A stretch of DNA of 64,000 nt from Deinococcus koreensis (lineage in GTDB: Bacteria; Deinococcota; Deinococci; Deinococcales; Deinococcaceae): the NCBI RefSeq assembly GCF_002901445.1, contig NZ_PPPD01000001.1:1277501-1341500 (forward strand). The letters run 5' to 3'. Shown here one piece after another: positions 23,912 through 34,149 of this stretch. The notes under the pieces were generated by a model. It ran no database searches and was not told the origin of the DNA. It saw only the letters and a list, made by a program, of their open reading frames with translations. Both the position numbers and the translations under genes were made by a program. The stretch's first letter is position 1. Each line of letters starts with the position of its first letter.

Positions 23912-24574
23912 TCACCGAGCCACCACGGCGGCGTAGACCTCGTCCACCCCCGCTTCCAGCAGCGCCGCCTGACAGGCCGATAGGGTGGCCCCGCTGGTCA
24001 GCACGTCGTCCACCAGGAGCACCGGGCCGGGCAGGCTCAGGCGGGCCGCGAAGGCGCCGGCCATGTGATCCCGACCCGAGGCGCGCTGTCTCGATTGCTG
24101 GCGCGTGGCCCGGGTGCGGCTCAGGGCGTTCACGCAGGGCAGCCCGAGCGCCCCGGCGATCGCCTGGGCCAGCAGTTCGGCCTGATTGAAGCCCCGCTGT
24201 CGCTGCCGGCTGGGATGCAGCGGCACGAAGACCACCGCCTGGATTCCCCAGGTCGCCGGCACGCCCCCTGCCAGCGCCGACCCCAGCACACCGGCCAGAT
24301 CGCGGGAACGCCCGAACTTCAGGGCCCGCACGGCGCGGCGCCGCACGCCCCGGTACTCGCCCAGCGTGACCAGATGCGGCGCTGCACGGGGCCGCAGGGG
24401 ACTGTGGGACTCCACGCGGGGCCGCAGGCGGTCGCGGCACGCCCGGCACAGGCCCACCTGGGCGCCCAGTTGCGCGCCGCAGCCGGGGCAGGCCTGGGGC
24501 AGCAGCGTCCGCAGCCAGCCGCCCAGCCAGCCAGGCAGCCAGCGGGGCAGTCGGGGGCGCCGGTCAGGGGTCAG
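23912..24574 (-). CDS. comF: ComF family phosphoribosyltransferase-like protein
   Basis: The product has an N-terminal zinc-finger-like CPGCGAQ...CRAC motif and a phosphoribosyltransferase domain with the PRPP loop VLLVDDVLTSGATL. ComF proteins assist uptake of single-stranded DNA in natural transformation. No ATG, GTG or TTG exists upstream of the zinc motif; the only canonical-type start (GTG, 24457) would delete the first cysteine pair. A CTG at 24574 overlaps the upstream stop as CTGA and yields 220 residues, so I extend the gene to it. The start is therefore inferred. Confidence 0.82.
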   Translation of the reverse strand: MTPDRRPRLPRWLPGWLGGWLRTLLPQACPGCGAQLGAQVGLCRACRDRLRPRVESHSPLRPRAAPHLVTLGEYRGVRRRAVRALKFGRSRDLAGVLGSALAGGVPATWGIQAVVFVPLHPSRQRQRGFNQAELLAQAIAGALGLPCVNALSRTRATRQQSRQRASGRDHMAGAFAARLSLPGPVLLVDDVLTSGATLSACQAALLEAGVDEVYAAVVAR

Positions 24575-25122
24575 GAGGGGGCCACTCCGCTGGGCTCCGT
24601 CCGGCCCGGCTCGTCGGGGTGCAGTTCATCCAGAAAGAGCGGGGGCTGGGTGGCCTCGATCAGGGTGAAGGCCGTGCTCAGGCCATCGGGGTCGAGCATG
24701 GGGGCGGCCAGGGTGAAGCAGGCGAGGTGGTGGGTGCAGACCCGCTGCACGCCGGCCTCGCCCAGCCGCAGGCGTTCGCTGGGGGTCAGCAGGGCCGCGA
24801 AGGCGCGTGGCTCGCCCAGCGCGGGGTGGCTGCCCTCGCGGATGGCCGCGCGCAGGAAGGCGGCGACCTCGGCCGGGTTGAGCCAGAAGCCGAACATCAG
24901 GGTGTCCGAGAGGTCGTCCAGGCGGCGCATCTGGGCGGGGTTCATCCCCTGCCGGATCAGCGAGCGGGCCAGGGTCTGCCGCTCCAGCCGCAGTCCGGCG
25001 TACTCGGCCAGCCCCAGCTGTGGGCCGGCCGGGGCCACGCGGCCCCCCACGGCGGCGCGAACCCGATAGGCCAGCACGTATCCCTGGAATTCGCTGAGCA
25101 GTTCGCTGACGGGCGCGGCCAT
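24571..25122 (-). CDS. hypothetical protein upstream of comF
   Basis: The 183-residue protein is soluble and largely helical, with stretches such as LRLERQTLARSLIRQGMNPAQMRRLDDLSD and LNPAEVAAFLRAAIREG; no family is recognised. ATG at 25122 lies 7 nt after TAGACT (25135-25130), a leaderless start. It is in an operon with comF, overlapping it at the stop codon, but nothing in the sequence ties it to DNA uptake. Confidence 0.72.
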   Translation of the reverse strand: MAAPVSELLSEFQGYVLAYRVRAAVGGRVAPAGPQLGLAEYAGLRLERQTLARSLIRQGMNPAQMRRLDDLSDTLMFGFWLNPAEVAAFLRAAIREGSHPALGEPRAFAALLTPSERLRLGEAGVQRVCTHHLACFTLAAPMLDPDGLSTAFTLIEATQPPLFLDELHPDEPGRTEPSGVAPS

Positions 25123-25188
25123 GCGGCCCAGTCTAGGGGCTGCCGGGCCGCTTTCCGTGGCCTATTCGCCAAAGGTGAAGGGTGGGGG

Positions 25189-25278
25189 GTCGAACCGTCT
25201 CAAGGTCGAACAGTCGAACAGCGAAGGAGTCCACCCCTTCCTTTCCGTTAGATCGTTCGACTGTTTGAAGGTTTGACC
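25189..25278. repeat. intergenic inverted repeat, GTCGAAC family, copy 2
   Basis: The region reads GTCGAACCGTCTCAAGGTCGAACAGTCGAAC ... GTTAGATCGTTCGACTGTTTGAAGG, the same iterated-word design as 18238-18350, again as two complementary arms around a GC-richer centre. It lies between the hypothetical gene upstream of comF and the end of the next gene. Confidence 0.65.
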
Positions 25279-25289
25279 TCTCCGGAGAT

Positions 25290-25748
25290 TCACTCCAGAA
25301 TGTATTTCACGCCTTCCTCGAAGGCCACACGCTCCGTGTCGTGGCGCGCCAGCACAGCGTTGCGGCGCCAGGGCACCCACTCGGTACGGCCATCGGCGCT
25401 GCGGAGGAAGCCGCGCCGGCCGACCTCCAGATAGCGGGCCTGGGCCTGCAGCAGCGCGGTCAGACCGGCGCGCACGGTCTGGGGGTCGCGCAGGGGGCCG
25501 GTCAGCCGGGCCGAGGGCACGGGCAGGGTGGACAGCTCCACGATCGCCCCGTCCGCCACCGCCTTCGTGGGCGAGGGATGGGGCCGGTACAGCTCGACAT
25601 GGAAGCCGTCCAGCACCAGCAGGGCGCTCAGCGCCTCGGCCTCGGGCAGCGGCTGGGTGAACGCCACGTGGATGTCCAGCTCGAAGCCGCGCACACCCTT
25701 GTCGGGGCGGGGCTGACCCGGCGCAGGGGGATCGGGCGGCCGGGTCAT
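25290..25748 (-). CDS. hypothetical protein in DinB operon
   Basis: The 152-residue protein has a proline-rich N-terminus, then GFELDIHVAFTQPLPEAEALSALLVLDGFHVELYRPHPSP and a C-terminal FEEGVKYILE. I recognise no family. The ATG overlaps the stop of the DinB-like gene (ATGA), so they are co-translated. Confidence 0.65.
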   Translation of the reverse strand: MTRPPDPPAPGQPRPDKGVRGFELDIHVAFTQPLPEAEALSALLVLDGFHVELYRPHPSPTKAVADGAIVELSTLPVPSARLTGPLRDPQTVRAGLTALLQAQARYLEVGRRGFLRSADGRTEWVPWRRNAVLARHDTERVAFEEGVKYILE

Positions 25749-26272
25749 GCGCGGGCTCCCGCTTCCAGCAGCTCGCGGTGGTGCCGGACGTGCGCGGTGA
25801 GCGAATTCAGCCAGGCCACGGCACCGATCTCCCCCAGGAAGGGGTGCCAGAGGGTGCGGCCGGGACGGTCGTGAACCCCGGCCGCCAGCTCCAGCAGGGC
25901 GGCACGGTGCGCGGCCCAGGCGGTCTCCAGCTCCCCCCAGGCCAGCCCCGCCTCGCCCGGCTGGGCGAACTCCGGAGCCTGGCGGCGACCCTCCCGCAGC
26001 GTTCCCGGCACGTGCGGCAGGGGACGCAGCTCGCGCTCCGAGAGCAGCAGGCGGATGGCGCGGCGTCCGGCCTCGCCGATCAGGATGACGTGCTCCGCTT
26101 CCTGGGCGGGCGACCATGCGCGGCCCGGCTGGGGGCGCTGCCAGTCGGCCTGCCGGGTGCGGAGGTGGGCCTCCAGCGCGCCGAGTTCGTGGGCCAGGGC
26201 GGCGGCTGGGCCGGTATCCGGGCGGGTGCCCGGCACCTGCGGGCTGCCGGAAGGGAGTGGGGCGGGCATCAT
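25745..26272 (-). CDS. DinB superfamily protein
   Basis: The 175-residue protein fits the DinB/YfiT-like four-helix fold: WSPAQEAEHVILIGEAGRRA supplies the first histidine, and LNSLTAHVRHHRELLEAG the C-terminal histidines, with an HPFLGEIGAVAWL helix between. The function is probably a metal-dependent transferase or hydrolase, unspecified. ATG at 26272 lies 6 nt after TACACT (26284-26279). Confidence 0.75.
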   Translation of the reverse strand: MMPAPLPSGSPQVPGTRPDTGPAAALAHELGALEAHLRTRQADWQRPQPGRAWSPAQEAEHVILIGEAGRRAIRLLLSERELRPLPHVPGTLREGRRQAPEFAQPGEAGLAWGELETAWAAHRAALLELAAGVHDRPGRTLWHPFLGEIGAVAWLNSLTAHVRHHRELLEAGARA

Positions 26273-26304
26273 GGGCGCAGTGTAGAACCCCCCGGCGGGG
26301 CTGC

Positions 26305-28311
26305 CTAGCGGCCCAGTCCTTCAGAAAAGTCGGTCTGTGCCCCCCAGTCCGGGCGGTCGATCAGGGGATTGCGGTTGCCTTGGCGCTGGAAGATCGCGGC
26401 GTTGCGGTGGCGCTCCCACTCGGCGGGGGGCCGGGCCGCGTGCCAGTTCAACAGGATCTGTAGGTGGCGGGCACTGTATTGGCGGATCACGCCGGGGTAG
26501 CGCAGCAGGAAGTACAGCGTGGCGCGGGCAGCCGCCCCCTTGCCCTGCGCGGGCTCGAACTCGCCGGGCTCGCGCCGCCCGCACTCGGAGCGGATCACCT
26601 CGCCGTAATCCGGGAAGTCGGCGAAGGGCGTGTTGCCCCGGAAGGCGTTGCAGTCGGGCTCGCAGGCGAAGAGGTGGTGCAGGTCGCCGCGCATGGGCTC
26701 GCGTTTGCCGAACCAGCTCTGCGGCACCACATGTTCGCAGTTGTAGGGCAGGGCGTCCTCCAGGGCCTCGGCGTTCAGGCCCTCCTGCGCGGCGAGCTGC
26801 TGGCGCCGCCGCGACGTGGCCTGATCGGCGGCGACGAACGCCTGGGACGAGTGGCCCCGCCCGCTGTACAGGCTGCGGAGCTGCCCGTCGGGCCAGAGAT
26901 CCACCCAGGGATAGACCTCGGCGGCCGGGTCGTAGTGCGGCATTCTCACATGGGTGCGGGTGAGCAGTTCGGAGAGGGCCAGGAAGCGCGCCCTGGGCTC
27001 CGGTTCCGGGGACAGGCCGGCGTAGTAGGCGCGGGCATCGGCCTCGTCCTGCGGGGGCAGGTAGGGGCGGGCCGGGGCCGGGGGCTGGGGAGCGACCTCG
27101 GGGCCACCGACCCGGACGCGCAGGGTCACGGGCCAGGACGCCACGCCCTGCGCGTCGGGGGTAATGGTGCCGAGGTCGAGGGTGCCGAAATCTACAGTGC
27201 CGAAATCTATAGTGCCGGGGTCGAGGGCCGGGGCGCCTTCAGGCCGGGGCTCCCCCGGCAGGGCGGCCAGGGCCGCAGCCTCCGGCGGGCCGACGGGTGC
27301 CGGGCGCCGGGCGGCCAGCACCGCCCTCACCAGCTCGCTGCCCTGGGCGTCCGGCCGGGCCCGCAGGTCGTCCAGCAGGCGGCTGATCCGCACACCCTCG
27401 TTGGCGATCCAGTCGATCAGGGTGTCGGGGTCGCCGGGCTGCAGGGGCTGGCCGTCCCGGCGCAGCACGCGGCCCTGGTCGTCGGTGCGGGGCACGCCGG
27501 AGTGGTGCAGGGCCACGACCTCCCAGGCGTCGTTGAAGACGGGGCTGCCGCTGGAGCCGGGCGCGGTGTCGGTCTCGTAGTGCAGGAAGTCGGGCAGGCG
27601 GTCGACCAGGCGGTTCTCGCGCAGCGCCACCTGCTTGGGCTCGCCGCTGGGGTGCTGCACGATGCTCAGGGCCTCGCCCAGCACGTTCTTGTCGGCGCTG
27701 CCGAACAGCGGCAGCCAGCCCAGGCCCGCCGCGCTGCCCTGCACGGCCACCAGCGTGTAGTCCAGCGGCACGGAGGTCAGGAAGAGCGCGCCCGGGTCGA
27801 GCTTCAGGGTGAGCGGCGTGCGCAGGGTGCCGTCGGGACGCAGTTCGTAGTCGAACTCGATCACCGAGGCGGCCGCGCTGGCGGCGTCCTCCAGCACGTG
27901 GTGGTTGGTCACGATCACCTGCGGGCTGCACAGCCAGCCGGTGCCGAAGCCCAGCGTTCGCCCCCGGTCGTCGCGCAGCACGATGCGCCCCACCGCCCGC
28001 GAGGCCGAGCGGGCCTGATCCAGGTAGGCCACCCCGACCAGATCGTTGGCGCCCAGCACGCGCTCCAGTCGCAGGCGGGCGTCCTCGGGCAGCCGGGCGG
28101 CGACCGCGCCGGCCTCTTCCCGGCCGTGCGCGATGGCGGCCGCCTCGGGCTGGGGCACCCCCAGGCGGGACAGGCGGGCCTCCAGCCGGTCCGGAGTCTC
28201 AGCGGCCAGGGGGCCACCCACGTTCAGGCGTTCCAGGTGCAGGGCCCGTTCCCCGCCCCGGCCCTCGAACCGGGCCTGCGTTTCGTCCAGTACCTCGCGG
28301 GGGATGTCCAT
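26305..28311 (-). CDS. serine protease fused to endonuclease I-type nuclease
   Basis: The 668-residue protein has a helical N-terminal region (1-95), a trypsin/V8-like serine protease (about 105-300; His in VTNHHV near 135, Asp in PLDYTLV near 183, Ser in APGSSGSPVF near 254), a Pro-rich linker with a short repeat (GTIDFGTVDFGTLDLGTI), and an endonuclease I domain (about 425-660) with the catalytic YNCEHVVPQSW motif near 526 and DLHHLFACEPDCNAFRGN. No signal peptide is seen, unlike usual EndA nucleases. ATG at 28311 lies 5 nt after TACCCT (28322-28317). The combination suggests a protease-regulated nuclease. Confidence 0.88.
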   Translation of the reverse strand: MDIPREVLDETQARFEGRGGERALHLERLNVGGPLAAETPDRLEARLSRLGVPQPEAAAIAHGREEAGAVAARLPEDARLRLERVLGANDLVGVAYLDQARSASRAVGRIVLRDDRGRTLGFGTGWLCSPQVIVTNHHVLEDAASAAASVIEFDYELRPDGTLRTPLTLKLDPGALFLTSVPLDYTLVAVQGSAAGLGWLPLFGSADKNVLGEALSIVQHPSGEPKQVALRENRLVDRLPDFLHYETDTAPGSSGSPVFNDAWEVVALHHSGVPRTDDQGRVLRRDGQPLQPGDPDTLIDWIANEGVRISRLLDDLRARPDAQGSELVRAVLAARRPAPVGPPEAAALAALPGEPRPEGAPALDPGTIDFGTVDFGTLDLGTITPDAQGVASWPVTLRVRVGGPEVAPQPPAPARPYLPPQDEADARAYYAGLSPEPEPRARFLALSELLTRTHVRMPHYDPAAEVYPWVDLWPDGQLRSLYSGRGHSSQAFVAADQATSRRRQQLAAQEGLNAEALEDALPYNCEHVVPQSWFGKREPMRGDLHHLFACEPDCNAFRGNTPFADFPDYGEVIRSECGRREPGEFEPAQGKGAAARATLYFLLRYPGVIRQYSARHLQILLNWHAARPPAEWERHRNAAIFQRQGNRNPLIDRPDWGAQTDFSEGLGR

Positions 28312-28512
28312 GCTCCAGGGTAGCATTCTGTTCCGGAGAGAAAACGGACTCCGTATTCTGCTCGGACGGTCAGTAGAACCGACGGTCTGAGTCCTGGTCG
28401 GTTCTGGAGGAAGGACGCCATGCTCGCCTGTGCGGAACCCGGCGCCGGTCTCCCGGTGCAGAAATTGAATGCCTGGATACGAATCCGATTCCGCAGTGCA
28501 TTACATTGCGAT

Positions 28513-29700
28513 ATGCACCCGGCTCCCGGACAGCGCGGGCCACCGCCGCTGCCTCCCTATCTCCAGCCCAGTTCGTACAGCGGCCTGCAGCGCACCCCTC
28601 CGGAAATCCGGGAGGAACTGCGCCGACGCCTGTACCTCGCGGCGCTGTTGCTGGGCCTGGCCGTGCTGCTGGCCTTGTGGCTGCTAGAGACCCCGACCTC
28701 CGGCGCGCGGCTGGCCATGCTGACCTATCCCCTGCTGATCCTGGTGTGCCTGTGGGGCCTGTACTGGGTCTACACCCGCCGGCCGCTGCGGCTGCTCGAG
28801 CGGGGGCTGTACGCCGCGAACACCCTGGCCGTGCTGGGCCAGTTCGCCTCCACGTCCAGCGGCTTCAGCGGCGACGTGCCCCTGCAGATCGCCAGCACCC
28901 ACCTGCTGCTGATCGCCAACGCCATCCTGGGCTACCTGATCTTCAGTATCCGCCGGGCGGCGTGGCTCAGCGTGGGCAGCTTCGCGCTGGGCGTGGGCGT
29001 CAGCACCCTGGCCCTGTGGCAGCGCGGCGAACCGGCGCTGGGACTGGTGGCCACCCGGCTGCACGTCTCGACCTCGACCCTGCTGCTGCTGGTGTACGCC
29101 CTGGCGTGGTACCGCACCAGTTTCCTGCAGATGTACGACGAACGCGCCCTGCTGGAGCGTCAGGCCCTGACGGACCCGCTGACCGGGCTGCCCAACCGCC
29201 ACGCCACCTACGCCGCCATCGAGCAGATGCTGGAACAGTCCCGCGCAGGACAGCCGGGCAGCGTCGTGCTGTTCGACGTGGATCACTTCAAGCGGATCAA
29301 CGATACCCACGGCCACCCCACGGGCGACCGCGTGCTGATCGATCTGGCGACCACCCTGCGCCAGCACCTGCGGGAGCAGTGGGGTGAGTCCGGCACGCCC
29401 GGCCGCTGGGGCGGCGAGGAGTTTATCCTAGTGCTGCCCGGCCTGACCCTGGCCGAGGCCACCGCGCTGGCCGGCAGCCTGCAGTTCCTGCTGCTTTCCC
29501 AGGCCCATCCGGCCGTCGGGGTGGTCACGGCCAGCTTCGGCGTGAGCGCCGCCGAACCGGGCGACGACCTGCGCCGCCTGACGGCCCGCGCGGATCACGC
29601 CCTCTACGCCGCTAAGGCGGGGGGCCGCAACCGGGTCGTGACCCATCCGGGCGAGGCGGGGGCCGCCGGACTCACGCCCCAGGAATTGATGGACGCCTGA
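28513..29700 (+). CDS. membrane diguanylate cyclase
   Basis: The 395-residue protein has six membrane helices (about residues 40-220) and a C-terminal GGDEF domain with ALTDPLTGLPNRHA, FDVDHFKRINDTHGH and the active motif GGEEF, so it should make cyclic di-GMP. No RxxD inhibitory site is visible before GGEEF. ATG at 28513 lies 5 nt after TACATT (28502-28507), which favours it over the longer in-frame reading that starts at 28420. Confidence 0.9.
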   Translation: MHPAPGQRGPPPLPPYLQPSSYSGLQRTPPEIREELRRRLYLAALLLGLAVLLALWLLETPTSGARLAMLTYPLLILVCLWGLYWVYTRRPLRLLERGLYAANTLAVLGQFASTSSGFSGDVPLQIASTHLLLIANAILGYLIFSIRRAAWLSVGSFALGVGVSTLALWQRGEPALGLVATRLHVSTSTLLLLVYALAWYRTSFLQMYDERALLERQALTDPLTGLPNRHATYAAIEQMLEQSRAGQPGSVVLFDVDHFKRINDTHGHPTGDRVLIDLATTLRQHLREQWGESGTPGRWGGEEFILVLPGLTLAEATALAGSLQFLLLSQAHPAVGVVTASFGVSAAEPGDDLRRLTARADHALYAAKAGGRNRVVTHPGEAGAAGLTPQELMDA

Positions 29701-29749
29701 AGTCCGCCCCGCGCTCAGGGTTCAGGCGTCTGGGTTCTGAACCCGGGGG

Positions 29750-31027
<1,278 letters not shown>

Positions 31028-31097
31028 CACAGCCCCCAGAGACGCGTGAGGGTGGGCCGACGGAGCGGGGGGCCGCTCCTGAGATCAAGGCCAGCCA

Positions 31098-31388
31098 TCA
31101 GTCGGTGTCCACCGTGCGCGGCACGCGGATGAAGCCGCCTTGCGTCTCGGGCGCCAGGGCCAGGGCCACGGCGCGCGGGAAGACCTCGCCGGGCAGGTCG
31201 TCGCGTAGCACGTTCAGCAGGGTCACGGGGCGCTGCATCTCCTCCACGCCGTCGGTGTTCACCTCACCGAGCTGTTCGAAATAGCCCAGGATGCGCCCCA
31301 GGTCGTCTTGCATCCCGGAGCGCTCCTCCGGGGTCAGTTGCAGCCGGGCAAGGCTGGCCAGGTGGTCGATCTGGGCCGCGTCAATCAT
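31098..31388 (-). CDS. gatC: Asp-tRNA(Asn)/Glu-tRNA(Gln) amidotransferase subunit C
   Basis: The 96-residue protein has the GatC pattern: [38 protein letters not shown] and a C-terminal extended segment wrapping GatA ([10 protein letters not shown]). It stabilises GatA in the GatCAB complex that amidates mischarged tRNA. ATG at 31388 lies 7 nt after TATACT (31401-31396), a strong leaderless promoter. gatA and gatB are not in this window. Confidence 0.94.
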   Translation of the reverse strand: MIDAAQIDHLASLARLQLTPEERSGMQDDLGRILGYFEQLGEVNTDGVEEMQRPVTLLNVLRDDLPGEVFPRAVALALAPETQGGFIRVPRTVDTD

Positions 31389-31473
31389 GCCCCGGAGTAT
31401 AGAGGTGCGCCGGTTCCCGGTTGGGCGACCCCACCCGGCGCAACCTTGTGCGCGGACACGGCGTATCCGGAGC

Positions 31474-33036
31474 ATGGACACCCTCCTGAAGCTGGCCGCT
31501 GGCGTGGCCCTCGTCGCCCCCGCCCTGCTCGCCTCCGCCCAGGCCCAGGAGACCGTGCCCACGCAGGAAGGGACGATCACGCGCCTGCTCTCGGCGGCGG
31601 AGATCCGGCCGGAGTGGTTCGCGCCGAGCTTCCTGGCGCAGGTGCCCTTCGAGACCATCGCCGGGCAGCTCTCGGGCATCCGCACCTCGTATGGCGCCTT
31701 CGTGCGGCTGGAGACCCTGGAGGGCCGCCCGCTGGCGGTCTACGAGCGCGGCACGCTGATCGTCACGCTGGCCTCGCTGGACGCCCAGGGCCGCCTGACC
31801 GGCTTCGGCGCGGTGCCCGGCCCGGCCCAGGCCCCGGCAGCGCAGACCCCGGCCACGCCCGCCCCGGCCCCCAGCCCTTCAACCGCCGCCGAGAAGGAGA
31901 GCGCCGCCGACCGGCTGAAATCGCTCTTCGCCACTGATCCCGTGGACACCGCCCGCTTCAGCCCCGACTTTCTGGCGCAGGTCAGCGCGGCCGAGCTGAC
32001 CACCCTGTTCGCCACTCTGAAGGCCCAGTACGGTGCACTGAAGAGAGTCGAGGTCAGGGTCGGCTGGCGGCTGATCTTCGAAAAAGGCGAGCTGGACGTG
32101 ACCTCCTTCGCCGTAGACGCGCAGGGTCTGATCTCCAGCCTGCTGCTCCGTCCGGTCGTTCCGGAGACCACCTTTGCCACGCCCGAGGAGGCCCGCGCCG
32201 CCTTCGCCGCCCTGCCCGGTCAGGTCTCGCTGCTGGTGCAGGAGGTCGGGGCCCCGGCCACCCAGACCTCACCGGCCGCCCGGATCGACCTGAACGGCGG
32301 CCGGCTGCTGGCGGTCGGCTCGGCCTTCAAGCTGGCGATCCTGGGTGAACTGCAGGCCCAGGTCGGGCGCGGCCTCCGGGCCTGGACGGACGAGATCGAG
32401 CTGGCGGACGCCGATAAGAGCCTGCCCAGCGGCACGCTGCAGGACTCCCCCGCCGGCACCCGCTTTACCCTGCGCGACCTGGCCGACCGCATGATCCGCG
32501 ACTCCGACAACACCGCCACCGATCTGCTGCTCAGGGCGGTGGGCCGCGCGGGCGTAGAGGCCCGCCTGGGCCAGAGCGCCATGCCCAGTACCCGCGAAGT
32601 GTTCGCCCTGAAAAATCCCGCGAACATCGAGCTGCTGCGCGCCTACCGCAGCGCCGGGCTGAACCGCGAGGCACGCCGCGCGGTGCTGGCCCAGGCGGGA
32701 TCGGCCCCGCTGCCTGGGGTCGACCTCTTCGCCCGGAACCGCACGACCGCGCAGGACGTGGAATGGTTCGTCAGCGCCCGCCGCCTGTGCGCGCTGATGG
32801 CCGATGTGGCCGCCCTGCCGGAGACCCGTCTGAATCCCGGGGTCGCCACTCCCGGCGAGTTCAGGAGCGTCAGTTATAAGGGGGGCAGCGAGATCGGCGT
32901 GCTGAACCTGACCACGCAGGTCACGACCCAGGCGGGAACGACGTGGTGTGTCAGCGCCACCTGGAATGCCCCGTACCCCCTGGACGAGGGTCAGTTCGTC
33001 AGCCTGTACGCGGGGGTGCTGCGGCTGCTGCGCTGA
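31474..33036 (+). CDS. secreted class A beta-lactamase-like serine hydrolase
   Basis: The 520-residue exported protein (signal peptide ending ASAQAQ) has two tandem NTF2-like modules, recognisable from repeated FxPxFLAQV...AxxLxxxRxxYGA blocks near residues 33-100 and 150-225, then a serine-hydrolase domain with SAFK (Ser283-Lys286), SDN (344-346) and KGG (469-471) replacing KTG. It may act on cell-wall peptides or beta-lactams. It is divergent from gatC. Confidence 0.85.
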   Translation: MDTLLKLAAGVALVAPALLASAQAQETVPTQEGTITRLLSAAEIRPEWFAPSFLAQVPFETIAGQLSGIRTSYGAFVRLETLEGRPLAVYERGTLIVTLASLDAQGRLTGFGAVPGPAQAPAAQTPATPAPAPSPSTAAEKESAADRLKSLFATDPVDTARFSPDFLAQVSAAELTTLFATLKAQYGALKRVEVRVGWRLIFEKGELDVTSFAVDAQGLISSLLLRPVVPETTFATPEEARAAFAALPGQVSLLVQEVGAPATQTSPAARIDLNGGRLLAVGSAFKLAILGELQAQVGRGLRAWTDEIELADADKSLPSGTLQDSPAGTRFTLRDLADRMIRDSDNTATDLLLRAVGRAGVEARLGQSAMPSTREVFALKNPANIELLRAYRSAGLNREARRAVLAQAGSAPLPGVDLFARNRTTAQDVEWFVSARRLCALMADVAALPETRLNPGVATPGEFRSVSYKGGSEIGVLNLTTQVTTQAGTTWCVSATWNAPYPLDEGQFVSLYAGVLRLLR

Positions 33037-33112
33037 GTGCCGGGGGCGGCGCCCGCCGCTTTCTTTACCCGTCCTCACCCATGATCAGCCCCGGCGCGGC
33101 AGGGTGGGAGGT

Positions 33113-33910
33113 ATGAAGAAGCACCTGATTCTGGCGGCGCTGCTGAGCCTGGGCGCCCCGGTTCTGCCCGCCCTCGCCCAGACCACCCCCACGTCGGCGG
33201 CCGCCCTGCCGTCCGGGTACACGCGCACCCAGCTCGAGGCCGTGACGCCGCTGCTGAGCGACCTGAAGACCCTGCAGTCCAGCCGGATCGACCTGGCACG
33301 CGGCCGCGTGGTCGTGGTGGGCCTCTCGGCGGTGGATCGTCTGGCCCTGATCGTAAAGCTGCGCCAGGCCGGGCTGCCGAGCGGCGTGGTGGACTACCAG
33401 ACCGCCGAGCAGGCCGGCGTGGGGCCGGAGATCGCTCCGGTGAGCCCCGCCCCCACGAGCCCCGCTCCTACCAGCCCGGCGCCCAGACCGGCCACCCCGG
33501 TCACGTCCAGCCTGCCCGCGACCAATCCGCTGCTGGCCACGCCCCACCGCGCCGCGCTGAGCGGCCCGGCCACGATCCGGGCCGGCGAGGCCGGGCTCTG
33601 GAGCTTCACCCTGACCAACAGCGGCGCGGCGCCCCTGCGGCTGGCGCACGGGGCCTGCGATGTGCGCTTCGAGGTCGTGAACGCCGCCGGTCAGGTCGTG
33701 CGGCCCAATCCCCGCGACACCCTCTGCACCCAGCAGCTCGTGATCACCGACGTGGCCCGGGGCGAGACCCGCGAGGTACAGAAGGTGCGCTGGGAGGGCC
33801 TGGATGCCCAGAATAAACCCCTGCCGGCCGGCACCTATACCCTGCGCGCCGTGTTCAGCGGGGCGGGCGTGCGGAGCAGCGTGGCGACCCTGCAGGTGCG
33901 CGTCCAGTAA
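33113..33910 (+). CDS. secreted protein with BsuPI-like C-terminal domain
   Basis: The 265-residue protein has a signal peptide (KKHLILAALLSLGAPVLPALAQ), a small N-terminal domain resembling a periplasmic BON/SPOR-like fold, a Pro-rich linker with SPAPTSPAPTSPAP repeats, and a C-terminal beta-sandwich with SFTLTNSGAAPLRL, DVRFEVVNAAGQVV and LPAGTYTLRAVF, as in BsuPI-type proteinase-inhibitor domains. It follows the serine hydrolase on the same strand. A strong terminator ends it. Confidence 0.75.
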   Translation: MKKHLILAALLSLGAPVLPALAQTTPTSAAALPSGYTRTQLEAVTPLLSDLKTLQSSRIDLARGRVVVVGLSAVDRLALIVKLRQAGLPSGVVDYQTAEQAGVGPEIAPVSPAPTSPAPTSPAPRPATPVTSSLPATNPLLATPHRAALSGPATIRAGEAGLWSFTLTNSGAAPLRLAHGACDVRFEVVNAAGQVVRPNPRDTLCTQQLVITDVARGETREVQKVRWEGLDAQNKPLPAGTYTLRAVFSGAGVRSSVATLQVRVQ

Positions 33911-33926
33911 AAGTCCGGACACATAC

Positions 33927-33971
33927 GGAGGGGGCGCCGGCTGAACCAGGGAGGCGCCCCCTCCGCCTTTT
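33927..33971 (+). terminator. rho-independent terminator
   Basis: GGAGGGGGCGCC (33927-33938) pairs with GGCGCCCCCTCC (33953-33964), followed by GCC and TTTT. It ends the two-gene secreted-protein unit. Confidence 0.88.
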
Positions 33972-33989
33972 GCCGGATGCAACCCTTCA

Positions 33990-34149
33990 TGATCCGGGTG
34001 CGTAATGGGGGCATGAAAAGGATTCCGATTGAACGGGTTCGTAGAACCCGGAAAATCCGAGCGGATGCGAGCAGGAAGAGCTACGGGCTTCGCGGAATGG
34101 AGACGCCAGCGGTGCATTCCCGCTGGTGGCGTAGTGAAGCGGAGGCCGT
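33990..34149 (+). promoter_or_regulatory. structured leader upstream of telA
   Basis: The 160-bp stretch contains a perfect hairpin CGGGTTC/GAACCCG (34033-34049) with a 3-nt loop, and a second imperfect one with GCCAGCGG...CCGCTGG-like arms, before GGAGG at 34141. It may be a regulatory leader or an intergenic repeat found elsewhere in the genome; neither can be decided here. Confidence 0.4.
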
